DNA from: Rossellomorea orangium
GTDB lineage: Bacteria > Bacillota > Bacilli > Bacillales > Bacillaceae_B
Assembly: GCF_019334305.1 (NCBI RefSeq)
Contig: NZ_JAHWGH010000018.1
Span: 382,009-446,008, forward strand
Length of the DNA: 64,000 nucleotides
Direction of reading: 5' to 3'
The number at the start of each line of letters is the position of its first letter. The stretch's first letter is position 1. This document shows positions 17,956-25,717 of this stretch, one piece after another. Position numbers and translations under genes: made by a program. The notes below the pieces were generated by a model. The model had not been told where the DNA came from. It worked only from the letters and a program-made list of their open reading frames with translations, and searched no databases.

Positions 17956-19364
17956 TATGTTCCATTCGAAATGTTGATAACATTCTTTTCTTCCGACACA
18001 TTCACCTTGAACAACTTCTCCAACCAATCGATATCTATATAAACTGAACTCCCTATCTTTTGAACCGGATTCTCGTGAGCACCGTAGATTTCTTCATTGT
18101 ATATGAAAAAGTCTTCATTCACATAGAACCTTAATGTATTTCCACTTAATGATGTGAAATACTCACCGGGCTCCACTTCTTTCAACTCGATTCCTAAATC
18201 GTTAATGGTTTCGGTGAACTGAATGAACTCTTTTTGTTTATATGCTACATACGAGAGTTGTTTCGGTTCCTGATTCATCAAGATCGTTTTATTTCCTTTC
18301 AGGAAGAAAGGTTGCTTCTCATCTCTGTTCACATTTTCTTCAAAAAATGTGGTCGTAAGCCCTGTCACTCTGCTGAGGGCATTATCCAGGATTGAAGGTT
18401 CAACTGTTTGATTTTTGACCATTCGCCTGAGATCATTCCATTCAGACAGACTTAAACCGTCTTTTAACTGTTTATATGCCCAGGCAGATTCACCAGCGGG
18501 GGGAACCTCGTTTAGAAGAAGGCCTACTACCAATTCCCTTAACCAAATCATGTCGTCTCCCGCATTTAATGTTTGATATAACAAACTTCTCCTGATATTT
18601 CTCACGGCTTCTCCTCCAGATGCATCATCCATGATGATCAGGTTAGAAGAGAAAAAGGGTTTGATATTCTTCGATAAGATGACGGTGACAAAACCATTAT
18701 CGGAGTCGAAAGAAGCCAGTTGATCGGTTAAGCCGGATCGGTCAATGTCCTTCCCCAACACCCTTACAGATGAATAGTCTTTTGCTTTCCAGGCTTCTTT
18801 TGTCCACAGTAAGGCTGAGGGACCACCTTTACCACTGAAGGAATAATAATCGATATAATTCATTTTTTTAACGTTTGCAGATGAATACCCTGCTACCCAT
18901 TTTCCAGTTCTAAGGCTCTTTTCGGATAACTGAATTGAGGTACTGGAAGTCGAAACATCAGAAAGTACAGGAAACCAGTTCCCTAATAATAGATAACCCG
19001 CATCGGGGGATTGGTTTATAGAATACGTAATGATGATTTCCTGTGGAACCTGTTTAGGTACCCTTAATTGAAATACTCCGTTTTCTTTCGTCAGACAATT
19101 CTTTCCTTCTGTATCTTTGCACGTGAAATTCCCTGCCCTCTCCGGCCATAATATCGGAATGGGATCAGATATTCCCGGCGGAAAATGAATGGTTTGGGTT
19201 ATCTCAAATTTGCCTTCATTATGAATAATGGAGTAAGATTGATTGACTTTTACAATACCGGAATCTCCGGCACTTTCAGTACTAAAGCCCATCCATTGAA
19301 AGAAGAGAATCCCTGAACTAGTCAGAATCATGATGGAACACAATGTAATTAAAAACCGCTTCAT
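17955..19364 (-). CDS. Exported protein with a C-terminal stalk-like (copper amine oxidase N-type) domain
   Basis: 469 residues, function not recognised. Residues 5-23 are a signal peptide or anchor (FLITLCSIMILTSSGILFF). Two cysteines close together (FTCKDTEGKNC) near residue 105 could form an extracellular disulfide. The last 75 residues (GNTLRFYVNEDFFIYNEEIY ... VYIDIDWLEKLFKVNVSEEKNVINI) resemble the stalk domain called copper amine oxidase N-terminal domain, usually a cell-surface module without copper binding. It is absent from the equivalent ylbG-ylbH junction as I recall it in B. subtilis. Start has AAGGGG at 7 bases. Confidence 0.6.
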   Translation of the reverse strand: MKRFLITLCSIMILTSSGILFFQWMGFSTESAGDSGIVKVNQSYSIIHNEGKFEITQTIHFPPGISDPIPILWPERAGNFTCKDTEGKNCLTKENGVFQLRVPKQVPQEIIITYSINQSPDAGYLLLGNWFPVLSDVSTSSTSIQLSEKSLRTGKWVAGYSSANVKKMNYIDYYSFSGKGGPSALLWTKEAWKAKDYSSVRVLGKDIDRSGLTDQLASFDSDNGFVTVILSKNIKPFFSSNLIIMDDASGGEAVRNIRRSLLYQTLNAGDDMIWLRELVVGLLLNEVPPAGESAWAYKQLKDGLSLSEWNDLRRMVKNQTVEPSILDNALSRVTGLTTTFFEENVNRDEKQPFFLKGNKTILMNQEPKQLSYVAYKQKEFIQFTETINDLGIELKEVEPGEYFTSLSGNTLRFYVNEDFFIYNEEIYGAHENPVQKIGSSVYIDIDWLEKLFKVNVSEEKNVINISNGT

Positions 19365-19529
19365 ACTCTACCCCTTACCGTGTAAGCTACTTAAAGAATA
19401 GCAGATATGAATGGAAAATGGTGCTACAAATTTATGAATTCTATAAGTGAAATACACATCTTTACTTATGACTGGATGTCTGAAATAATAAGAAATTGAT
19501 TAACCAGGGAAGAAAAGGGGAATGAGATA

Positions 19530-19919
19530 ATGATTCAACGATTTATTGAATTAGGAGAAGGCTATTCAGATATTTATGAGCTTTTGGAGCTTGCAAAAGC
19601 GAATAAAGAGCGTTTACAGCATATGCTCGCTTTCCATACCGTTGTGAATAACCGTGAGGTAACCTCTATCGCTCTTGCGATGAAACCTACAGAGGAAGGG
19701 AAATTCCAAGCGATTTATATATGTAGAGAAGGGATACCAAACCCTCATATTAAACCAAACCAGCGCTACTCTTTATTCGAGGAAACCGCCGCTTCGCTTG
19801 ATAAAGTTATTATCCAGATGGATGTGAAGCCCTCGACTCTTTTTCCGGAAAACGTATTGTATTATCAACACCTTATTGCGATTCTGCGATTAAATCATTA
19901 TATCCTGCCGTTACAGTAG
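19530..19919 (+). CDS. Conserved hypothetical protein, possibly DUF7147
   Basis: 129 residues, soluble, with no signal peptide or cysteine motif. It starts MIQRFIELGEGYSDIYELLELAKAN and contains a region of alternating strands (VTSIALAMKPTEEGKFQAIYICREG). I believe it belongs to a small Bacillus family, possibly DUF7147, but cannot confirm. A GGGG site lies 9 bases before the ATG. It is a single plus-strand gene between the divergent exported protein and convergent ylbG. Confidence 0.6.
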   Translation: MIQRFIELGEGYSDIYELLELAKANKERLQHMLAFHTVVNNREVTSIALAMKPTEEGKFQAIYICREGIPNPHIKPNQRYSLFEETAASLDKVIIQMDVKPSTLFPENVLYYQHLIAILRLNHYILPLQ

Positions 19920-19942
19920 ATGTGAATTGCCCTTCACCAATG

Positions 19943-19974
19943 AAAAAAGCTGCCAAACATTTGTCTTTGGCAGC
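19943..19974 (-). terminator. Intrinsic terminator of ylbG
   Basis: GCTGCCAAA pairs with TTTGGCAGC around an 8-base loop and is followed by six U on the minus strand, just after ylbG. Confidence 0.9.
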
Positions 19975-19979
19975 AATCA

Positions 19980-20255
19980 CTAAAATCCCATTTTGTAATC
20001 ATATTCCTTCGCTTTATCCGGTCGGGAATTTTCAAAAACGGACTTGATAAATGGCTTAAAGGAAGGATCTACTTTTTTCACATAAGAATACGTAGATATT
20101 CTCTCCATCACAGAGTCAATTTCATCCTGATTACAATACAGCACAACATATTTCATTTTCTTGGATACATAGTGGACATTTCCGAATCGCCTTAGGGACT
20201 TGGCATGCTTCAAACTATGTAACCAAACCACTAAACCTTGTCTTTCTGTTAACAT
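19980..20255 (-). CDS. ylbG: UPF0298/DUF2129 protein YlbG
   Basis: 91 residues with the family pattern [37 protein letters not shown], split here by position 3-40. The protein is cytoplasmic, basic, and of unknown function; its family is almost confined to Bacilli. B. subtilis places ylbG between ylbF and ylbH (rsmD), and the same order holds here with three extra genes inserted around it. Start has AGGGG at 7 bases. Confidence 0.9.
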   Translation of the reverse strand: MLTERQGLVVWLHSLKHAKSLRRFGNVHYVSKKMKYVVLYCNQDEIDSVMERISTYSYVKKVDPSFKPFIKSVFENSRPDKAKEYDYKMGF

Positions 20256-20394
20256 ATAGTTTCCCCTCTAGGAATCACTTTTTTATAAGTCTAGCATAAT
20301 CATGCAGGGGTAAGCAATACGTAATGGTATGAACTTTCATTAAATAGAGCTTACAGTGAATACTACCTAATGAAGTAAAGAACGGAGGGCCACC

Positions 20395-20709
20395 ATGGAC
20401 TTGAATGTGATATGGGACTTTTTCATTGAACACCTGAATGAGGAGGACGGGATTGATGGGGCTTATGTTAAACGGAGCGCTGGAATCCCCTTCATCTATG
20501 TCCATTCCAATAAAGGGAAAAGTGATATTGAGTACTCCATTAAAAAATGGTCGGCTAAGGCCATGAGGGGAAAGAGACTGCATTCTGATACCATTTTCTT
20601 CAGAGAAAAAGAATCATTATATGTCTATCGGCACCGATTCTATGTTCCCCAGGAAAAAATGTTCTGCTGCGGAAATCTCTGCGTGGATTGTGTTCGATTA
20701 AAGCAGTAG
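20395..20709 (+). CDS. Hypothetical protein with C-terminal cysteine cluster
   Basis: 104 residues, function not recognised. The body is soluble and basic; the end reads FCCGNLCVDCVRLKQ, giving a CC-x3-C-x2-C cluster that could bind zinc or an iron-sulfur centre. A GGAGG site lies 6 bases before the ATG, and a good terminator follows, so it is a real transcription unit. It stands between ylbG and ylbF, whose product RicF is itself an iron-sulfur protein, but any link is speculation. Confidence 0.6.
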   Translation: MDLNVIWDFFIEHLNEEDGIDGAYVKRSAGIPFIYVHSNKGKSDIEYSIKKWSAKAMRGKRLHSDTIFFREKESLYVYRHRFYVPQEKMFCCGNLCVDCVRLKQ

Positions 20710-20729
20710 TTTCTTCATGCTAAAACATG

Positions 20730-20762
20730 AAAAAGAGCAGACACGCATGTCCGCTCTTTTTA
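20730..20762. terminator. Bidirectional terminator between the cysteine-cluster gene and ylbF
   Basis: AAAAAGAGC and GACA pair with TGTC and GCTCTTTTT around CGCA. A- and T-tracts on both sides fit the convergent gene pair. Confidence 0.9.
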
Positions 20763-20768
20763 TATGGT

Positions 20769-21215
20769 TTACGCCGAACAGCCACAGCTTCCGCCTGAAC
20801 CGCATCCTCCCCCACAAGATCCTCCTCCGCTGAAGAAAGGATTACCTGAAGGGACCTTTACATTTTTAGATACAGAATGGCCAATTAACAAGCTTACTTG
20901 ATCAAGGAGATCTTGTAACTCATTTTCAGCTCTGCGGAATTCCGCCACATTATCATCAAGATCCATTTCTCTTTTTACTTCCCTGATTTCTTTCATGATC
21001 GATTTGTAATCAGGATGATAACGGCCAAATCTCTGGACTTCTTCGTAACTCTCTTTCATGCGGGAAAAGGTTTGTACCTTCCGTTGAGTTTCAGAGTTAT
21101 TACGCAGTTTATATAAAGACTTACGATAATTTTCTGCCACATCAGACTCTAATATCCACTGAGATAATTCGTCAGCTGAATCCAATATTTCCATTCTTTC
21201 TATAGTAGCAAGCAT
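20769..21215 (-). CDS. ricF: RicF/YlbF, subunit of the RNase Y-associated Ric complex
   Basis: 148 residues. The N-terminal 110 residues are helical (LATIERMEILDSADELSQWI onward) as in the YlbF/YmcA family, and the tail is cysteine- and glycine-rich (GGGSCGGGCGSGGSCGCSA). In B. subtilis RicF joins RicA and RicT in a complex that binds [4Fe-4S] clusters and directs RNase Y maturation of operon mRNAs, with effects on competence, biofilm and sporulation. Start at 21215 has GGAGGT 7 bases upstream. The order ylbG-ylbF-ylbE-ylbD is kept, with a lipoprotein gene inserted. Confidence 0.92.
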   Translation of the reverse strand: MLATIERMEILDSADELSQWILESDVAENYRKSLYKLRNNSETQRKVQTFSRMKESYEEVQRFGRYHPDYKSIMKEIREVKREMDLDDNVAEFRRAENELQDLLDQVSLLIGHSVSKNVKVPSGNPFFSGGGSCGGGCGSGGSCGCSA

Positions 21216-21334
21216 AATGCCCACCTCCGTAACAGTATTTTAACATGTTTAACGGATGGAAGCGAATAGGCTTACTCATTTTTTTATTTCCTACCCCATT
21301 TGCCTGTACCCAGGAATTTGAGGAAATACGCATT

Positions 21335-21727
21335 TTATTGAATCGTTACATAGAACTGCTCTTTCATTCCCAATGATTTGTTATTCTTTCCTACAATTTC
21401 AATATTGAGAAGATGCACACCTTTTGGTAACCCTTTAACGACAAAGGCAGCCGTATGGTATTCTTTATACAAATTCCCCGCAGTAGAACGGACGACAATT
21501 TTCCCTTTTTTTGCACCTTTTTTATCTGCAGTAAAGGTAACACCCGGCACGATACATTCTATATACACCTGATTTCCTTGGACCATATGTTTAACGGACA
21601 GGGCCTTTTGCTCAGGATTGGCAGCTTCAACTTTCTGTGTGAAAGAGAAACTTTCCGGTTCAGGCATTTTTTCCTTACAGCCGCTTAATATAATTACCAA
21701 TCCGACGGTAAAAATGATTTTTTTCAT
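21335..21727 (-). CDS. Small putative lipoprotein of unknown function
   Basis: 130 residues. The signal peptide ends in a lipobox LSGC with the lipidated cysteine at residue 17. The mature part (VYIECIVPGVTFTADKK, AAFVVKGLPKGVHLLNIEIVGKN) looks like one immunoglobulin-like beta sandwich. An AAGGAG site lies 10 bases before the ATG. It sits between ylbE and ylbF, where B. subtilis has no gene that I recall. No enzyme motif is visible. Confidence 0.65.
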   Translation of the reverse strand: MKKIIFTVGLVIILSGCKEKMPEPESFSFTQKVEAANPEQKALSVKHMVQGNQVYIECIVPGVTFTADKKGAKKGKIVVRSTAGNLYKEYHTAAFVVKGLPKGVHLLNIEIVGKNNKSLGMKEQFYVTIQ

Positions 21728-21831
21728 TGTCTACACCACTCCTTACCTTTAGCCTTGCCCAACCGCTTCCTTTTTTACTCAAAATAATGAAAGGTCCGCT
21801 TTTACTGCTTTACGGCAAAAAAAATAGTACC

Positions 21832-22074
21832 TTAAGCATCGGCACTATTCATTGATTGAAACATACTGATCATCATGGAAGCCATTTGGACTCCATTAGA
21901 GAATTTTTGAACGCGGTGTGGAATCGTTTTTTGGAAATGATTAATAGACGCAATCTCGAACTTCTCTAATTCATTTGGATTTCGGGAAAGTGTGCGGTAC
22001 CACATGGGTTGATCCCTCAAGAATAACTTCAGATCTTCTTTAGCATAAATATATTCAATGATGTCAGGCCTCAT
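21832..22074 (-). CDS. ylbE: YlbE-like protein
   Basis: 80 residues of the small Bacillus YlbE family: MRPDIIEYIYAKEDLKLFLR is the characteristic N-terminus, followed by QPMWYRTLSRNPNELEKF. Function is unknown. It begins 13 bases after ylbD and has AGGAGGT at 8 bases, so the pair is an operon. No signal peptide or metal motif. Confidence 0.88.
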   Translation of the reverse strand: MRPDIIEYIYAKEDLKLFLRDQPMWYRTLSRNPNELEKFEIASINHFQKTIPHRVQKFSNGVQMASMMISMFQSMNSADA

Positions 22075-22087
22075 CTTCGTTTACCTC

Positions 22088-22510
22088 CTAATCTTTTCTG
22101 AAGGAGAATGGGTGTGAAGGTTTGGCGGGGGCTTCTGATTTAGTCGCTGTTCCTGATCCCCTGCTGTTACTTGATTGGAATTGACTGAGCACACCCTGAA
22201 CCGTCCCAAGTGCTTCACTCAAGCTGTTAATATGTTGCTGCAGCTGATTGGCGTCCATTTTCTTCACCATTTCTCCCACTTGGTCCATCCATCCCCCTTT
22301 GCTTTCCGCATTTGTAGATGGCCTTTCATTTTCTTTTTCCGCTTCACTCTTATACTTATCCCATCTTGTGTCATCTTCCCCAAGCAAATACCAGTCTTCA
22401 AATAGATCTTGCCAATTAGCATCGCCGTTCCGGACATCTTTAACGATTTTCGGGTGCCTTTTCACAAATCCTTTAAATTCTTTGACTTTAGGGTGTAATG
22501 ATTTACCCAT
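22088..22510 (-). CDS. ylbD: YlbD family spore-coat-associated protein
   Basis: 140 residues. The N-terminal 60 residues carry the family pattern HPKVKEFKGFVKRHPKIVKDVR and WQDLFEDWYLLGEDD; the middle is a low-complexity linker and the segment MDQVGEMVKKMDANQLQQHI is amphipathic and helical. B. subtilis YlbD is described as a spore coat protein. It is the first gene of a ylbD-ylbE unit. Start has GGAGGTG at 8 bases. Confidence 0.85.
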   Translation of the reverse strand: MGKSLHPKVKEFKGFVKRHPKIVKDVRNGDANWQDLFEDWYLLGEDDTRWDKYKSEAEKENERPSTNAESKGGWMDQVGEMVKKMDANQLQQHINSLSEALGTVQGVLSQFQSSNSRGSGTATKSEAPAKPSHPFSFRKD

Positions 22511-22672
22511 CTATGAACACCTCCATTACAGGCATCTACCTATTACACTTTATGAAGAAATGAAAAGAATGGTGATACATTCCTTTTTGTAGTAATATTT
22601 ACATGTATATTGGGCATTTATTTACTTAACAGTCACCATTGCCCCGTGAATACTTAAAAAGGATGTATGATC

Positions 22673-23170
22673 ATGAAAGAACAAGTAGAAAATTTATTCA
22701 ATGAATGCCTTTTAAGAGCTTCTGATGAAGATCTCCTAATCATTAAACAGCTCCTAGAAGGCGTGCAACGAAAACAAAATAACGAAAATGAATCAATCAT
22801 CGGCGGGATTTTCGCTATGGATAGGGAAATGGAAGCCGGAAACCTCGAGATAAGCATCCCGATCACACCGGTTACATATAATTCATTGGAGATTGTTCAT
22901 GGAGGTGTGACGGCCACTTTAGTTGATACGGCTATGGGAACCTTGGCGAATATGATGCTTCCTGAAGGATATGGTGCTGTCACAACGAACTTAAACGTGC
23001 ATTACCTGGCACCTGGTGTAGGAGAACGACTATCTGCCCATGCGACAATCGTTCATCAAGGAAGCAAAACCATTGTAGTGGACGGAAAAGTTGTCAGTTC
23101 AGAAGGAAAAATCGTGGCACACTCGACTGGTTCCTTTTTTATCTTTAAAAAGCAGCAGGAAAAAGTATAA
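22673..23170 (+). CDS. PaaI-type hotdog-fold thioesterase
   Basis: About 165 residues. The C-terminal 120 residues form a hotdog domain with the PaaI pattern NSLEIVHGGVTATLVDTAMG, where the HGG and the following Asp line the active site, and VTTNLNVHYLAPGVGERLSA. It probably hydrolyses an aryl- or acyl-CoA. An N-terminal helical extension of about 35 residues precedes the domain. Start: ATG at 22673 is 9 bases after AAGGA; the ATG at 22667 is nearly as likely. It is a single gene convergent with ylbC. Confidence 0.85.
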   Translation: MKEQVENLFNECLLRASDEDLLIIKQLLEGVQRKQNNENESIIGGIFAMDREMEAGNLEISIPITPVTYNSLEIVHGGVTATLVDTAMGTLANMMLPEGYGAVTTNLNVHYLAPGVGERLSAHATIVHQGSKTIVVDGKVVSSEGKIVAHSTGSFFIFKKQQEKV

Positions 23171-23222
23171 AAAAAAGAATAGGTGGGTTCCCATGTCAAA
23201 CTTGGGAACCCACCTATTTTAA
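23171..23222. terminator. Bidirectional terminator between the thioesterase gene and ylbC
   Basis: A 16-bp perfect stem (AATAGGTGGGTTCCCA with TGGGAACCCACCTATT, 23179-23194 and 23204-23219) with A/T tracts on both sides. It reaches the last base of the ylbC stop codon. Confidence 0.9.
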
Positions 23223-24283
23223 TCTTCGTCTTCGACTTTCTCAATAAAATTCTGGGTATAAAACCTTTTGTATACTCCTACACCTAGATGCGTAAAATTT
23301 TGCTCCAACAAGATTTTACGGTGGCCTTCTGAATTGAGCCATCCGTGCACAGCTTCAGGGGCATCAGTATATTGCGAGGCAATATTTTCTCCTGCTGCCT
23401 TAAACCGCACATCTTTCTCTTCCAGGCGATGCGTCAGATCACCCAGGGTGGGTGAATCATGTGAGAAATAATCTTCGTCATACATCTCTTTGCTGTGTCC
23501 TCTCGCTACCTTGGCCGTTTCCTCATCCCACAGAAGGGTACCTTGTTCAAACTGATTCCTGATAACATTTGTAATTTCAAAAATCTGCTGTTCACTGGCA
23601 GCGTTAACTTTATCCCATTCATCTTCACTCGGTTCCATTTCCTCCGCCAGTTCACCACGATACATCATTTCATAAGGATGCATCTCAATCAATGTCGGAC
23701 TGTCCAGAAAGCGGATGCTCGTCAGCCTGCCAGTGAATTTATCCAGATAAAGCTGAGCATAAATATTTCCAAGTGGGACGAGCAGACGTGTGTTCAGGTC
23801 TTCTTCGTTCAATTCAAATTGATAGGAACCTGACTCATCGTTCACCACGATTTCAGAATCGACGATTGTAAAACGGTAGATGTCCTCCAAACGCTGACCA
23901 AGCTTGTAGGGGGCAACATCTACCTGGTTTCCGATTGCATAGAGGGTGACTACTTTATGATTGACAACGCCCATTTGTATGTATTGTTTATTTGAAATCG
24001 GATACACCCACCATTCATACCCATAGGAACTCGGCTCTACTCTTTCAGGTTCACCGAATGCTTCTTTTACTTTTTTCGTGTCCTTGCCTATCCATACAGA
24101 TAAGCCTGATGATGGTCTTTCCCCTGGTGTCTCGATCGTTTGATTCAGCTGATTGTCTTTGTTTTCCTTTAGAGTTTGGGTTTCTGGACCTTTTAATGGT
24201 TCGTTTTCCTGCTTTTGACCCTGATAAATACCAATAATTAAAATAATGACAAGAATGATCAAAATACGTAAAACCGTTCTCAG
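23219..24283 (-). CDS. ylbC: CAP/SCP-domain cell-surface protein YlbC
   Basis: 354 residues if read from a CTG at 24283, which has GGAGGG 6 bases upstream and supplies a basic N-terminus (RTVLRIL) before the membrane segment IILVIILIIGIY; a TTG at 24262 without a site is the alternative. Residues about 60-200 are the CAP-associated domain (VWIGKDTKKVKEAFGEPERV), and the C-terminal 125 residues are a CAP/SCP1-like domain with RGHSKEMYDEDYFSH and NSEGHRKILLEQNFTHLGVG. It is exported or membrane-anchored; biochemical role unknown. Confidence 0.88.
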   Translation of the reverse strand: MRTVLRILIILVIILIIGIYQGQKQENEPLKGPETQTLKENKDNQLNQTIETPGERPSSGLSVWIGKDTKKVKEAFGEPERVEPSSYGYEWWVYPISNKQYIQMGVVNHKVVTLYAIGNQVDVAPYKLGQRLEDIYRFTIVDSEIVVNDESGSYQFELNEEDLNTRLLVPLGNIYAQLYLDKFTGRLTSIRFLDSPTLIEMHPYEMMYRGELAEEMEPSEDEWDKVNAASEQQIFEITNVIRNQFEQGTLLWDEETAKVARGHSKEMYDEDYFSHDSPTLGDLTHRLEEKDVRFKAAGENIASQYTDAPEAVHGWLNSEGHRKILLEQNFTHLGVGVYKRFYTQNFIEKVEDED

Positions 24284-24480
24284 AATTTTCCCTCCTCTCT
24301 ACTTTCTCTTTACGTTATATGCTGTCGCTCCTAGGAACAGTATACCATTAAAGTTGAAGTTCGAAATATCTACAATCAAGAATAGCATATTTCCCATCGT
24401 TCTAAAACTGCGCACTCTTCAATCCTTTCTTGTAAACGATTAAAGGGATGACCATGTTTATAACATGACCACCCCCGCAG

Positions 24481-24915
24481 TTAAAATGGCTTATTCCTGA
24501 AGTTGGACTCAGAAATATTCTCTAATGCCACATATGCCTGTTTCCCTAACGATTCCCTAATGGCCAGATCACCAAGAGAAATCATTCCCACTAATCGTTC
24601 CCCTTCAACGACGGGAAGCCTCCTGATCTGATTTTCAGCCATGATGTGTGCAGCTTCATCTGCTGATGTCTCAGGTCCTGCAACAATTAAATGTGTGCTC
24701 ATAATATCTTCCACCTTTGAGGAAGCCGGATGCTTTTCTGCAATGCACCTGAGGACGATATCCCTGTCGGTCATCACTCCCACGATTTTCTCTCCATCCA
24801 CGATGGGAATGGATCCAATATTGTGTTCTTTCATTTTAAGAGCAACTTCAAACACATTATCGAGTAACGTACAGGTTTCAACTTCTTTGGTCATTATATC
24901 CTTGATTTTACTCAA
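24481..24915 (-). CDS. ylbB: Tandem CBS-domain protein YlbB
   Basis: About 144 residues consisting of a CBS pair: the first (IKDIMTKEVETCTLLDN ... GVMTDRDIVLRCI) and the second (VEDIMSTHLIVAGPETS ... RRLPVVEGERLVGMISLGDLA). CBS pairs bind adenosine nucleotides; no effector domain is attached. I prefer a TTG start at 24915 (9 bases after AGGAGG), because the two ATG codons at 24924 and 24921 sit almost inside that site. Followed on the minus strand by ylbC. Confidence 0.87.
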   Translation of the reverse strand: MSKIKDIMTKEVETCTLLDNVFEVALKMKEHNIGSIPIVDGEKIVGVMTDRDIVLRCIAEKHPASSKVEDIMSTHLIVAGPETSADEAAHIMAENQIRRLPVVEGERLVGMISLGDLAIRESLGKQAYVALENISESNFRNKPF

Positions 24916-25165
24916 ATTCATCATCCTCCTACACATGAACATTTGCTCTTCTATTTTTATACTTTCTGTAAGAAGATATTCACCTTAAAAAAAATCACCC
25001 TATTCAAATGATTCAAGACATTGCAAGATAAAGATTTTTCCACTATTATAAAGAATGAGAAATACTGCATTTAGTATCAATGTACATACACCGATATAAA
25101 TGCTTCTACCATACGGAAAGCATGAGGAGGATTCTTCATGCAAGCCAATATAGGAGGAAAAGATT

Positions 25166-25525
25166 ATGCGTTTTGAAGCAACTGAATTTGAAAGCTTAAA
25201 AGTCGATTTAAACCGATTAGATGAAATCATGGAATCTCATGGATTGGTCCGTGCAGGACAGTGGGACTATGAGCGCGTGACTTATGATCGCAAATTCGAA
25301 ATAAGAGAAGGCATCTTTTATTTACGCATCCAGGGACTGGCAGTGGAAGGCGATGTGGGGAAGCATGACGCCGTTATTCAATTAATGACACCTCTGCTTG
25401 GTAAACATTACTACCCACATGGAGTGGAATATGGTGAAGGTGAAGAATTCCCTAAACATCTTGTCACTACATGTGAAAAGCTATTAGCAGATGTTAAGAA
25501 AGATGCAACGAACTTCGCATGGTAA
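25166..25525 (+). CDS. ylbA: YugN-like family protein YlbA
   Basis: 119 residues, soluble, starting MRFEATEFESLKVDLNRLDE and containing GQWDYERVTYDRKFEI and HYYPHGVEYGEGEEFP. It belongs to the YugN-like family, small Bacillus proteins of unknown function. AGGAGG lies 8 bases before the ATG. In B. subtilis ylbA follows ctaG and is divergent from ylbB, and the same divergence is seen here, with a permease gene and ctaM between it and ctaG. Confidence 0.88.
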   Translation: MRFEATEFESLKVDLNRLDEIMESHGLVRAGQWDYERVTYDRKFEIREGIFYLRIQGLAVEGDVGKHDAVIQLMTPLLGKHYYPHGVEYGEGEEFPKHLVTTCEKLLADVKKDATNFAW

Positions 25526-25533
25526 TTTGCTTT

Positions 25534-25566
25534 AGACTGTCTGTCCTGCAGACAGTCTTTTCTTTA
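25534..25566 (+). terminator. Intrinsic terminator of ylbA
   Basis: AGACTGTCTG pairs with CAGACAGTCT around a 5-base loop and is followed by TTTCTTTATT on the plus strand. Confidence 0.88.
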
Positions 25567-25651
25567 TTGTCTTCTCTTTATCATGTTCCTCAACCATCCA
25601 TCAAACTTGAAGAATGGTTACAAAACCTTCAAAATTTCACTTTCTTCCCAC

Positions 25652-25680
25652 TGTTCATTCTTCTCTGACTCTAATATAAT
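25652..25680 (+). promoter_or_regulatory. Probable promoter of the AI-2E-family permease gene
   Basis: A perfect TATAAT at 25675-25680 lies about 40 bases before the TTG start. The expected -35 position holds TGTTCA, a weak match with a 17-base spacer. Confidence 0.55.
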
Positions 25681-25717
25681 GATAAGTAAGAGGTTCCTGT
25701 TAGAAAGGGGTACACAA

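Noticed and set aside
17774..17977. Plus-strand frame MYKIILIGDNESNS between rsmD and the exported protein
   Set aside because: It runs through the terminator palindrome and into the end of the opposite gene, and no ribosome binding site precedes it.
24429..24445. TTGTAAACGATTAAA near ylbB and ylbC as a cre site
   Set aside because: It lacks the conserved C near the end and is not close to a recognisable promoter, so it may be chance.
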